A stretch of DNA of 64,000 nt, taken from Oopsacas minuta. Lineage: Eukaryota; Porifera; Hexactinellida; Lyssacinosida; Leucopsacidae. The stretch covers positions 708,743 through 772,742 of the forward strand of contig JAKMXF010000166.1 of assembly GCA_024704765.1 (NCBI GenBank). The letters run 5' to 3'. Positions 11,462 to 22,371 of this stretch are shown here, piece after piece. The notes under the pieces were generated by a model that was not told where the DNA came from, searched no databases, and saw only the letters and a list, made by a program, of their open reading frames with translations. Position numbers and translations under genes: made by a program. How positions within the stretch are numbered: the stretch's first letter is position 1; every line of letters begins with the position of its first letter.

Positions 11462-11930
11462 GAAATTTGAACTGCTACACAGGGGCGTCGATTTCTAGTA
11501 AAGAATTTTTGGGCGGGCGAGTCAGATACTTTCCCCCCAATTTTCATAATTGGAAATCTAATTTAAGCCCCATAGACGTAGCACCTGGTCGTACCTGTTT
11601 CTTACATAGCATGAGCATTATATAGATGCTGTAACCTATACCCTATGGAAGACCCCACCTTTGACCAGAACACATGTTAATCCGTGCGATGTCACTGAAT
11701 CAGGAGTCAGGCGAAGGGGCTCTGAGGGGCTTGTTACACCATATGAGGAAATTTCCGCCAAAATTCGCGAAAATACGTCACTATGTTACCAATGATGACT
11801 AAAGTATTCCGTAAATTAGTGCCATAGGGAGAATAAGCATCAGTGGATAGAAAAGGTTCAATGATTTGTCAATAAACATTCATCACCAACCTGTAGAATA
11901 ATTTCTTGATGAAATATATTAGTAGTAAGT
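11462..11930. other. Intron segment, no gene recognised
   Basis: Contains CAGGGGCGTCGATTTC near 11480, which looks like a hAT-type end, but no matching inverted partner was found nearby, so no element is called. Confidence 0.4.
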
Positions 11931-11934
11931 TAGT

Positions 11935-12305
11935 AGTCAAAACATTGTGAAAATCGAGCAAACTTTCACACGGTATAATTATGCAACCAGTAGTCGTAGA
12001 GAGAAGCTATTTGGAATATGACAATGCTAGCCTAGGAGGTTTCTGTCATTATAAATTTATCTAATTCTGACACCTCTCTGGCTTAGAGGGACTTTACGAA
12101 TACGTGCAAAATTTTGCAAAACATTCAAATTTACTAAATCGAGCACACTTTGACACCAAATAATTATGTATCCAGAGTGCCTAGAGGGGTGCGATTTGGA
12201 AAATAACAATACTAGCCCAGGATGTTTCTATTAATTAAAATTTCATCCCATTCTGACACAACTATGACTTACACTGACTTTGCAAATATGTCAATTACTA
12301 TAAAT
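11935..12305. repeat. Two-copy imperfect tandem repeat, period about 185 bp
   Basis: AAATCGAGCAAACTTTCACA at 11951 recurs as AAATCGAGCACACTTTGACA at 12136. Downstream parts align too (TAATTATG, GAAGCTATTTGGAATATGACAAT against GGTGCGATTTGGAAAATAACAAT, then CTAGCC and TCTGACAC). Only two units are visible and they have diverged considerably. This resembles a satellite-derived monomer pair or the body of a repetitive element. Confidence 0.7.
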
Positions 12306-14600
12306 ATGTTCGATGTTGATTTGGCAAAATAATAAATTTAAAACCTGTCTACAGGGTCCAGTGCATAGCTAATCAACAAAGAAACAGATCCCACAAATCT
12401 ATAGGCTTATACAATGCTCTAGTCAACATCAAATACAAATTACAAAGACACTGAACTCTCTATAGAGTCAGTCCTACACAAGAAGAATATCCGATGTTCT
12501 TTTTTGTAAAATCGACATAATATATATATTTATTAAATATCTAAGGTTTAGAATTAGATGTTTCAATAAATATATAAGTTATGTCGATTTTGTCAAAAGT
12601 TGATTTTGTTGGAATCACTGTTGGAGTTGAACCTGGGTTAAATAGGTTTAGCACGGCCCAGTGGAAATATACTTCTATAGTTTCATTAAACCGGATTAAA
12701 CTAGTAATACCGGGTTTTCCCACTTTTGGAAACTCAATTTTAATATTATTTAATGAGGTCACTGGGCCTGCCACCTGAACTGGCCCTTACTAGTTAATGG
12801 GTAAAATACAGAAAATTGAGATATATTATGGGAACACCAAATACGTATTTACGATGATAATATAATACGAATCGTATTATATCTTTAGATCGTATTATAC
12901 GATATAAGGATATGCGAACTTGGATTTGCTTGCGAATATCCCAAACCTTGTATGAGTGACATCAGCTTTAGCCATTCCAAAATATGTCTTCACTAAACTA
13001 TATCAATTAAATGAAGGGCACCATATCAGAATTTAGCTCTATTCTATCACAACTTGTAAGACATATGGTTTTAAGTCAATTGTACGATTGCAGATCCTTA
13101 TTTATGAAGACTTTGAATATTCACTGTGTTTACAATTTAATCAAATTATAGTCTGGCAATCCTAAATTAGAGTCTCAAACAAAGTTTAGGTAGTTTACCC
13201 AATTAAATGAGGTTTAGCACAGTGTAATACCCAGTTTTGACCATAAAATAACGTTTTACCCAGTTTAACCCTGTTTAAACCATGGTTTAAACCAGTGGGT
13301 GGGTTAAACTAGCCAACCCTGGGTGGAAGCTCTTGCAATGATGTACTTTCTTTGATCATCCGTGCAATATTTTAATTGAAGATGAATTTGTCCGACATCG
13401 AAATATAATAGTCAGAATTTGCGATATCCTAATAAAATATGGGGAAGGTTGCCAAAATTTATTATGGTAAGAATCGTGCGAAAATTATGAATGCATGGCG
13501 TAGATACAAAGTTAATTTTGAAACAGAGCCCAATTTGTTTTAAATGAGCCTGAATATGCGGTACCTATTCTCAATTTACCAGTATACATAAATATTCAGC
13601 GTATTAAGTAAAATGAAGCTCCCAAAGTTAGGTTTGGGGAAGCCGCAGGTAATTACGAATGAAATTGTATATACTAATTCAATTAGAATTTCCCAGAGTG
13701 TTATTAAGTTTCAATAGAACCTGCCGTTATGGAACATTTTAATCAGAGTACGTATTACCGAGTTCTACTTATACACATACCTTTCTCTCCATATAAATAT
13801 ACAATCACTAGCTGCGCGGGGGTGCGGTGCATCACATCCGTTCTTTGACGCACCACCTCAGGTGGTCTATATTGAACAAATAAAGCGTATCATTAGAGGT
13901 GGTGCGTACTAAAATAATTTAATAGATTGCTAAAAATTGTTCGATAAGTTTATATCAACAATATAGGCGGAACATGGAACTTTGAATTACTTGGTCCTGT
14001 CACACTATATCTTGTCCTCCCCTCAAATGGTCCATATATGGCAGCTACAGATGGTCCTCCATCTTTTTATCATCTAAAATAGCTGATCACAATGTTTATT
14101 GCAGGCTTTGCGAGGGCTACCAAGGCCAAATGAGTCACTGTACAATATTTACTTAGTTATCAGGTCTAGTTCAAAAGTATAAATACATATGTAATTCATT
14201 ATAGGGATTACACCAATCTCAGGAAGGTCTCTCTGCAAGATTACAAATACAGGAAATTCCACGAATACTATAATTAGAAGATGGAATCTACAATATTAAA
14301 ATGCAATTAATCAATCTACGATTGTGTAAAATAGACATTCAGATGATTATTCTAAATAAACATTTCAATATGTGAATTTTGCCAAATCAACATATTTTAT
14401 ATGTTCATTTTGGAAAATAGTAAAAACTCAAATCCTGTCTACAGGGCTGCCTTTGGTCGCGTAGCGACCAAAAGCATCAAAACATTTAGCTGTTGAATAC
14501 TTAAGCTAATCTGATGCATTAAGTTGTCGCGCAACGACATATGAAGCGAAGAACTGTAGAATTAATTAATTCGAAAAATATCCCATTTGACCAGAGCAAG
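12306..14600. repeat. Hairpin-rich intron segment
   Basis: Several separate inverted repeats are packed here: 12502-12598 (19-bp arms around TTTGTAAAATCGACATAA); 12860-12882 (ATATAATACG/CGTATTATAT); 12889-12903; 13262-13310; 14376-14418 (ATTTTGCCAAATCAACA arms); and 14452-14472 (TTTGGTCGC-GTA-GCGACCAAA). A short shared stretch ending CCTGTCTACAGGG occurs at both about 12320-12356 and about 14410-14446, each preceded by a TTGG(C/A)AAAATA-like sequence. No protein is recognised. It is probably a stack of decayed MITEs. Confidence 0.55.
13262..13310. repeat. Nested palindrome
   Basis: A perfect 20-bp palindrome, GTTTAAACCATGGTTTAAAC (13273-13292), sits inside a second pair of 10-bp arms, AGTTTAACCC (13262-13271) and GGGTTAAACT (13301-13310). 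The surrounding sequence is rich in GGGTTAAAC-like words, also present near 12630. Such a sequence can extrude as a cruciform or be the centre of a foldback element. Confidence 0.8.
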
Positions 14601-14739
14601 GTCCATACTATAGATAATTACTAGTTCCTTACTTTTCATTGTTTGAATTATTTGGTGTACACTACACTGCATGGGACGATCCATGGCGCCATATATGGTA
14701 AGGGGACGATAGGTGGCGATGGGGACCGTATATAGTAGC

Positions 14740-14870
14740 AAAATTCTTAGAATATTACTGAATTCTAAGAAAGATTCTTTGAATTGATCAGTTTTCAGAA
14801 AAAGTCTCAGAATATTTCTAAGTTGGTATTCAGAAAAATTCTCAGTCGAATTCTTAGTTAAATTGGGGGC
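14740..14870. repeat. ATTCTTAGAAT-type hairpin cluster 1
   Basis: Repeated, partly palindromic words of the type TTCTTAGAAT, GAATTCTAAGAA and TTCTCAGAAT occur close together on both strands. A similar cluster lies at 42610-43360. The nature of the repeat is unknown. Confidence 0.5.
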
Positions 14871-15451
14871 GAATGCGAAAATGAATTCGTGATTCTTTGT
14901 ACTTATTCAGTTGTCTGATTATTATATAAATAAATGAATACAATATGATATTTTAAGTTTCTAATTTGTCAATACATGAAATTAAATAAATTTCTTAAGA
15001 GTTGTTGACAAAACCAATGATAATTCAAATTAAAGTTGTAATAAGTGTCATTCTCAAAATGTAGATCCATCAGTGAAATCTAACAATTATTGGTATTTGT
15101 TGGATAGGGATCAGGGGTGTAAATAATTCCCACTTGTAGAAATTATTAATTAAATAAAAATAAAATAAATGAATTGCAATGATAAAAAGAAATTCTCAAG
15201 ATTTTTCGAAATTTTGAAAATGTCAATTTTTGTACCATCATGATGATGTGATTATCCTAAGATTAGTTCACATTTGGTCAAAGCCATAACGTCGGAAATT
15301 TAACATATTGAGAGTTATCTGTGAAATTTCAACAATCTACTACGTATAGGCTAAGGTTGGTCTCATGTGACTATTAGGATATACAAAAAGGCGATAATCC
15401 CGTAATAATTTCGTCATAGGTGTGATTGACAACCCAAAAAATCCCTGGTAT

Positions 15452-15510
15452 TACTAAAATCAGCCTTGGGTCTTCCAGTTTCTCTAATAATTCTAGATGT
15501 ATTTATTTTA
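15452..15510. repeat. Solo end related to the MITE at 37967-38327
   Basis: TACTAAAATCAGCCTTGGGTCTTCCAGTTTCTCTAAT resembles the inverted ends of the 37967-38327 MITE (AAAATCAG, a short G-rich spacer, TCCAGTTT). The opposite end was not found, so this is a fragment. Confidence 0.5.
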
Positions 15511-15653
15511 TAGATTATACACATTCTGCACTTCACTTCATAATTTAGCACATTGCACAATTAACTAGTTCATCGCTTAATTTGCTAAGGCAATAGTCTA
15601 AAAGTTCCAATTTTTTTGTTACTGAATCGCTCTCAGGTTGAGCTTTTCTATAC

Positions 15654-16971
15654 AGGGTGTCTCAAAATTATGGTCCCCTAACTATCTGTAATAGAAAATA
15701 TAACTAATGCATTAATAGCTTAATTATTTGCTGATATAATCTCCTCCCATCTGTATACATTTCTGAATTCAACTAGGCATCTCACTCAGTAAACTTTCCA
15801 AAAGATTCGGCTGTATCTCTGACCCGACTAATTACAAATGAAATTTTAGCGCCTCGAGATTACTAGCAGGTGTCTTCTCTCAAGCTTAGATATCATGATC
15901 GACCAGAGAATTTCGATAGGGTTAAGGTCAGGAGAGTTTCCTGGCGATTCCATTTTATCCCAGAACTAAACGAATTTCTGAAGACACCATTCTTGTGTCC
16001 AAATGGCAGTATGAGCAGGGGCACTGTCCTGATGAAACCAGATTTGGACATGTTAAGCATAAATTTCCTCTCCAAAATTGTACCTCAGAAGCTCTTCTTT
16101 GAGCGAAGGTAGACAAACCGCTGTGAGAATTTCTCCCACATAGTATGCTGCATTAATTGTCTGGTTAGGAGGCAGAAAATGTATATTAGAGATGGCTAAG
16201 GAGTTCATCATCCCATACACCATCACTTTTAGAGGAAATTTGACCGTTTTTGACATGGAATATTAAAATTGTTTTTCGTCCAAGTGAGATCATTCTGATG
16301 ATTGCTTAATTGGAAAAGTTGAAAGGGGATTCACCTGACCAAATAACGTTTTCCATTCTTCAACTGACCAACTTTTCTTATCTTGGCAGAAATTTAGTCT
16401 ACTTGCCTTCTGGACTTCGGACAAATTGGGGTGTTTGGTCTTTCATACGGCTTGGCTTTGACAACGCTGGATAAATGCTGGTGAATTGTGTCTTTAGAGA
16501 CAGGATTATTCCTTGCTAGGCCAAAGAACTTATCACCGGCGTCGTTTCCTAAAGGAATTTAAAATTAAGATCTTCGATGCTCTAGAAAGTGATATAGGAC
16601 AGCCAACACCCTAGCGATGTTCGAGACTCTCACCACTTTCCTCCTTTAGTCACCACCTCTAGATTGTTCGGATAAATTTCTCAACCTCCTTAGCAACAAA
16701 ATTTGCGTTTTGCCAGCTTGCAACATAGCTACTGCTCGATTCCTACGTCTGTTTTCCTATTTTTGACATCCATTTTGATAATAGACAGAGAAATATACTA
16801 TTCAATTGATTTCAATCACAAGAACAGAGCTATTTAATTTTAATTGAATGATAGGAATAAGAGTATAATTTGCTATTCCTAATATGAATAATAGGATATA
16901 GGGTGCCAAGAATCCAAATTCTAAACTAAAAGTTTAAATTTTCTGGGTGACAATCATTTTGAGACACCCTG
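15654..16971 (-). mobile_element. DD37E Tc1/mariner-type element, 1318 bp, decayed
   Basis: Complete ends with TA duplication (15652-15653 and 16972-16973): CAGGGTGTCTCAAAATTATG and, reverse-complemented, CAGGGTGTCTCAAAATGATT. On the minus strand the transposase relic shows DTIHQHLSSVVKAKPYERP near 16480-16420 (end of the DNA-binding region), VMVYGMM near 16225, HQDSAPAHTAIWTQEWC near 16045 (second Asp) and GNSPDLNPIE near 15925 (Glu), with 37 residues between the last two acidic residues. Multiple stops and frameshifts make it inactive. Confidence 0.88.
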
Positions 16972-16979
16972 TAGTTAGC

Positions 16980-17799
16980 CACTTAAAAATGCCATTTTTG
17001 GACATATTTTGAAGATATTATAATGCATTTAACTCATTCAGTTTAAACCCTATCGAATTTCCGATATTCGTAATCGGCCAAAACGACGTGGTCCACAGCG
17101 TTGTAGTGGTCATTGACTAGATCCAAGAATTACACAAATTATGATTATCGACATTAAACTCCGTTTCACTTATATGTGAAAGAGTTATATGTGTTTTAAA
17201 ATCTTCAAAATGTATCTCAAAGTGGCACTTATAAGTGCCTATCATTATATTTTGTACGGGCAAATTATTTGCAAAAGCCAAAAATTCTTGTAAATGGAGA
17301 GGTGAAGAATTAAATTCGGTTTCGAATGGTGTGTAATTATGGTTTATAATATTGTAGAAAAGGCCACAAATTAAGATAGCAAATCATCTCACCTGATTTC
17401 AGACCAACAATGAAAGGGGATATTCCAAACCTTATTTAGGTAAATTGAGCTCGTAGTTTGTGTTGTAGAGCGCCACAAAACAAAAATAATTAATGCTAAT
17501 CGTTCATAATTGGCTCTCAAACTTGTAGTTGGCACAGCATACAAAATTATGGCACCTATTTTATACCGTAATGACTATTCATTACGGGAATTGCCAGCAG
17601 GTTGGTCAATACGCGCACTGGCTAGCAAGTACACGTACAGACTGATTTCAGGTAAATACCGTAGAGTCTATATTATTAAAACTCAATTATTGTGTGTGTT
17701 TGTTTGTTTGTCCACTTTGTACTATAATGATAGGGGAAGTTCGTATGTTTATATAATATATCCTTATGTTGACGACATAGGAAAAGTAGCCAATGATAT
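16980..17799. other. Intron segment, no gene recognised
   Basis: AT-rich sequence between two transposons. The plus-strand open stretch 17510-17866 runs into the mariner terminal repeat and has no recognisable motif. Confidence 0.5.
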
Positions 17800-17814
17800 T
17801 AGGGTAATCAAGTA

Positions 17815-19107
17815 CCGAGTGTTCAATAAGTTCGCGAAAAAATATGTTTCCACTACAGTGAACTAACAAGTTACTACAATAAATATTCAAAATACTCCCC
17901 ATTAGCATCAATACACCTTTGACAGCGATGTAACCACATGTCAAATAGCTTAGGATAGCTACTTACTGGCATATACTCAACTGCCTATAAAAACGCAGCG
18001 ATTAGCTCGGATTCTGATTCAAAACATCTGCCTTTAGTTTATTTTTAGATTCGGGAACAGCCAAAAGTCACAAGGGGCAAGATCTGGGCTGTAAGGTTGA
18101 TGTTCAATCATTTCTAAGCCTCATTGCCTAACAAACTCTTTAGTCCTTCTAGCTGTGTATGCTGGAGCATTATCATGATGAAGTTTCATCCCACGGATCC
18201 AGACTTTGGTCTCAATATCTCCACTGTTGAACAATTTGGGAAGGTAACATTCGGTATACCAAGCTGCAGTAACTGTATGCTTCGCTGGAAGGATCACAAA
18301 TTCAAGAAGTTCTCTCGTGGTGAAGAAAATTGCAAAAATTCGCTTGCCGACCGCCATGAATCGTTTGGGAATTGTGTCCGGTACCTCATCTTCAAAGATC
18401 CATTTAGAAATCTGTTGCTTCGGTGGCATGTCATAGAAGTAAACCCATGTTTCATCACCCGTTATTACTTCTGAATGCCACCAAAAATCTGCTTTCGAGT
18501 ACTTTAGTAACATAGAGAGACAAAATTGGATCCGACGATTTTTCTGCTCCAAAGATAGAAAATGTGGGACTAACTTGGAACAAACCCTTCTTACCAAGGT
18601 GTTGGTGTAGGATTGTTTCTATTGTTTCCGATGATACTGATGCATCGTGAACTAACTGACGGATAGCAATTTGTCTGTCCTCTCTTACCAGTTCCTCCAC
18701 CTTGGTGATATTTTCATTGGTGGCAGCCATAATCGGGCGTCCGGTTCGAACATCATCCAAGCACATGTAACTCAAACTTAATCGGCTGTACCACTTGTAA
18801 ATGCTTGTTTTGGTTGGAGACTGTTCTCTAAAAACAGAAAACATCTCAGTGATGTACTCCATAGCGTTTATTCCACGTTTATAGTTGTAAAACATTATGG
18901 CTCGAAAACCCCTATTATTCAAATTCTCCATTGAAAATTCAAAATTTGAAAATGACTTGACTAAATTGAGTGTAACAGATAAAGTAAACTACTTAGAATG
19001 TTGAAATTCATCCACTATTCATTCGCTACCTATACTACTTATGGTAAATTAACGTTAACGCTACTAAATGAACTTCATATAGATTCCGCGAACTTAGTGA
19101 ACACTCG
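17815..19107 (-). mobile_element. mariner element (DD34D), frameshifted
   Basis: The ends CCGAGTGTTCAATAAGTTCG and, reverse-complemented, TCGAGTGTTCACTAAGTTCG identify a mariner of roughly 1.3 kb. TA is intact on the left (17813-17814) but not on the right. The minus-strand transposase begins near 18931 (MENLNNRGFRAIMFYNYKRG), continues through the helix-turn-helix region, then shifts frame near 18600 and resumes with VCSKLVPHFLS, ITGDETWVYFYD (first Asp), HHDNAPAYTA (second Asp) and YSPDLAPCDFWLFP (third Asp). The spacing is 34 residues, typical of mariner. A TGA also lies just after EFVRQ near 18121. Not functional. Confidence 0.9.
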
Positions 19108-19336
19108 ATTTTCACATTTGCAAAATAATCATATGTATATATCTATGTTGTTTTAGATGAATATAAATTAAAAAATAGTTGAAATCTCCAAATATACTTG
19201 GAGACTGGCTCTCAACAGACATATAGGGGTAATCAAGTACGCTAAATCCGATTTTCGCACTTTCAAGTTTCTCATATGCAAATTTATTGTTGTTGTTATG
19301 ATTATATAGTAAAAAGATTTGTTAAAAATTGATGTA
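19108..19336. other. Short intron segment with a flank duplication
   Basis: Contains GGGTAATCAAGTAC near 19227-19240, which also occurs directly left of the mariner (17801-17814). No coding content. Confidence 0.5.
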
Positions 19337-19612
19337 TCAGTTCAGTTTTACAATAGTATACTTTACTAAATCGAGACACGAAGTGCCGAGTCCCATGCGA
19401 GACAATGTGTCCGCAAGCCGCGTATCGCGAGCAAAACGAAGCGGCTCGTATATAATAAGTATGTTTCCATCAGAAAAAGGCCGGTTCAGATGAATACTTG
19501 CCCATAAAAGCAACGATCGAGGAATTTTGGATGAAGGATTCACATCATGATCACCAGATGAAGGATTCACATCATGTTCACCAGATGAAGGATTATTCAG
19601 TCTACTTCTCAT
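19337..19612 (-). other. Unassigned reading frame with 27-bp tandem repeats
   Basis: A minus-strand frame of about 90 residues in which a 27-bp unit is repeated (unit starts at 19530, 19557 and 19584), encoding the 9-residue motif NPSSG(E/D)HDV in frame. After the repeats it reads ARDTRLADTLSRMGLG with no recognised domain. It could be a remnant of an unidentified element or a chance frame. No splice or promoter support was found. Confidence 0.3.
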
Positions 19613-19666
19613 CTATATAAAATAAAACAAAGAGAAATACTATACATCTTATTCCAAGTATCAGTA

Positions 19667-19837
19667 CAGTGGAACCTCGTTACAAAACATAGTTAATGTT
19701 AATTTAATTTAAGACGAACAAATATTTAAACAAAATCAGTTTGTTATTCAATTGGTATTAGCCCGGTTTATACGAACTACCGGTTGAGCGAACACATTTT
19801 ACCGCCAGTTGATATTCGTATTAACGAGGCTACACTA
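19667..19837. mobile_element. Small pogo-like MITE, about 171 bp
   Basis: The left end CAGTGGAACCTCGTTA and the reverse-complemented right end TAGTGTAGCCTCGTTA are bracketed by TA (19665-19666 and 19838-19839). The sequence and end type fit a pogo/Tigger-derived miniature element. No coding capacity. Confidence 0.65.
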
Positions 19838-20029
19838 TAGATATCTCTAAATAATGTGAAGAATACGCTTTGTGAGCTAGAAAATGTGCTAGAAAACTTC
19901 CTAGAGTAAATTGTTCATAGAACCTGGTATTTTAAGGTCACCCCAATTATCCCCTCACGGTAGCCCTAACTTTTCCATTTATTAAACGAATATTAAACAC
20001 ACTAAATGTGATTTTTTAAGGTTGAAACC

Positions 20030-20235
20030 GATCGAACTGAATATCAATATTAATGGATAGTTGCTTGACCAAATACTGATATTATTCGACTGACCCAACT
20101 GAATACTGGCAATATTCGATTACATCAACCGGATACTACTGATAATATTCGGTTTGGACCAACCAAATCCCGAATACTGATATTCGCTTGGTAATTACAT
20201 ATTATTTAGTTAAACCGAATATTCAATTATTAGGT
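20030..20235. repeat. Degenerate array of about 32-bp units
   Basis: Four to five imperfect units contain GAATACTG(A/G)(T/C)(A/-)ATATTCG-like cores separated by CAACC/ACCAA spacers. The pattern is a decayed minisatellite with short palindromic cores. No coding content. Confidence 0.5.
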
Positions 20236-22369
20236 TGCAAGCTTGGAATTTTCCATTTTTCGTGGGATATTCAAAATTGAATCTGCAACCAAATATTAAC
20301 AACCTTAACATTGGGATGACTAGCGCTGTAGATTGAGGATATGATTGCAAACCATTTGGGCACCCTGAAATTCCAGTCAGCCCAGGCCAGAGGTCTACAG
20401 AGGTGTACCCGGAACTCCTGGGAATTACCCGCGCCTGGTCAAATCTTCATGCTGCCATTAAAGGATATCTCAGAACATTGATATATACTCATAGTCAGTG
20501 TTTTCAACAGGATCTTTGTAGAGTACTCGTTTTTGCGATTGAGCGGGGCCTGAAGAGTCGGACAAAAGTTTAGACCCATGGGATGAAAGATGTGCGAATG
20601 ATGTTGATAATGGGATTGCTGCCAATTGTAGTTGCCAGCAAGACTTAGATATTCCTATGTCCCTAAGGAAGTTTTTTCTGATTTTCGTGCATTCTATCAC
20701 TTGAGATGGGGGCAGGACAAATTAAATGGGAGGGGGGGCAAATTGACTTTTCATAATGCCTGTCTTTGGTCTCTGAATGCCTAATTAAAAAAAATTACAA
20801 CATGCGCCGTCAGCTTGGTCTATAAATACATTTGTTTTTAAACAGTGGGATTATGACTGGAGGCACTATGAAAGGTTAAGTTTACCCCACCACACATGGT
20901 GTTAGTATGCGAAATTTTTGGGAACCTGAGAACTATCTTACCATGAGATTCCGGGGATTACCGAAAGATTTTCACCCTGAAGATGAAGCAAAATATTTAC
21001 TCAAATACCCAAATGACAAAAATACTTTTAGGAAATTGCAAATTACGTGAATACTGCCTTCTTCCTCTGCATCCAGTTCCCATGTGACTAATAAGTAAAT
21101 TTTAGCTGACAAATAATTTTCGCATATTCTATATTTTGATCAATAGCAATGCATTCAAAAATCCCCGATCCCATGATAAACTGAAATGTACTATTTGCCA
21201 GAGTATTTCATATCACGGAATCCTGCATCTAAATACAGGGAAATGAATTTGTGGGTTATTAATTCTATTCTTATACAGATTTGACATAATAGATTCTATA
21301 AGTAGGATATTTCATTTTCAAAATGGTGGTGACAATAATGTGAAATGTGGTGGCAATACTCCCTCAGCCTCCCCCCCACAGTACGCCCTGTTCAGGAAAA
21401 CAATTATGTCATGTTTAGAGAGATAAAAAATGAGAAATTCATTTGCAAGTCCAAATGACGAATGATATTAGCCCTTCGTATTCAAATGACGCACGTGAAA
21501 TGAGATGCGTCATAATTGATAAACAAAATTTAGGTTAGGATACTATACCGCCGCTGGAACCAAGCTATTTTGTAGCTGACAACTAATATATTGTAGCCTA
21601 AGAACTGCTGGACAATCGTGCAATTCGTTATCCCAATTATCATAGATATTATCTGGAACTCAAAAATATCAGAGTATTTGCACAGTGGCTTAGTAGTAAA
21701 GAATTAAGAAATTTTTTATTGTAATGCTTTCATTCATTTATGGTTTCATTGTGGTTCTAAACATTCAAGTAGCATCCATTCCAATTATCGAATCATTTGG
21801 GAGCCTATTAGTTATGTAAATTTGAATCGAAACTTTGTGGTTTTGATGCTGAAATTATCGTCTCGGAGGATTCAAAATATAAAAGATTTTCACATTGATT
21901 CTGATTCTGTATAAAATATACTAGCGATCTATTGTTTCATCTATTCTTGACAATTGTGCATGTTGATTTCAAATTTGTATCAGATATATTCTAAACTGCG
22001 TACTTTTCATGTGAAGGATTGTTGTACCCAGGGTAAAAAAGTGAATCCCATTTTTCCATGGATAAAATTTTGAAAGTGTCTGAAAAGAAAAAGTCAAGGA
22101 ACGTCAAAGGGAAAATAATACCAATTGTTGTTTACAATTTATACTATGTTATATGAAGATGACAGGCCCGAAATGGTGCGCAACTTTGATTTTTGGTCAC
22201 ATTCTATTGTCTGTAATCGTTGCTATGGAAATTCCTAAAGTGATGTCTATAACTATGTAATTGAATACCCGTCTAATCCTAAATATTCTTGGAAATTACT
22301 GTACAAAATTAAACATATAAATGTAGGCATATACGTGTACTTATATTTTCTATCATACCCCTTTATTTT
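20236..22369. other. Intron segment with two dispersed repeats
   Basis: No gene recognised. It includes the second member of a dispersed repeat (21538-21665, partner of 2615-2755) and a stretch at about 20800-20905 that resembles 38975-39100 in the same orientation (shared words GGAGGCA(C/A)TATGAAAGGT and CACACATGGTG/CACACATAGTG). Confidence 0.5.
21538..21665. repeat. Dispersed repeat, member 2
   Basis: Partner of 2615-2755, same orientation, with shared words GCTGGAACCAAGCTATTTTG and (A/C)TGGACTATCGTGC-like sequence. One member is inside the SLK-like intron and the other outside the gene. Confidence 0.6.
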
Positions 22370-22371
22370 CT

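Noticed and set aside
11480-11497. hAT-like end CAGGGGCGTCGATTTC
   Set aside because: No inverted partner or 8-bp duplication was found.
12541-12778. Overlapping open frames on both strands
   Set aside because: Mutually antisense frames without any domain, in a hairpin-rich repeat segment; neither strand has support.
1552-13990. Possible repeat pair between 1552-1800 and 13795-13990 (shared GACGCACC and ATATAGG(T/C)GGAA words)
   Set aside because: Only short words agree and their spacing differs; not enough for a repeat call.
17510-17866. Plus-strand open frame of 118 codons
   Set aside because: Runs into the mariner terminal repeat, has no motif and is not preserved as a unit.
18124-18474. 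Plus-strand open frame within the mariner
   Set aside because: Antisense shadow of the minus-strand transposase.
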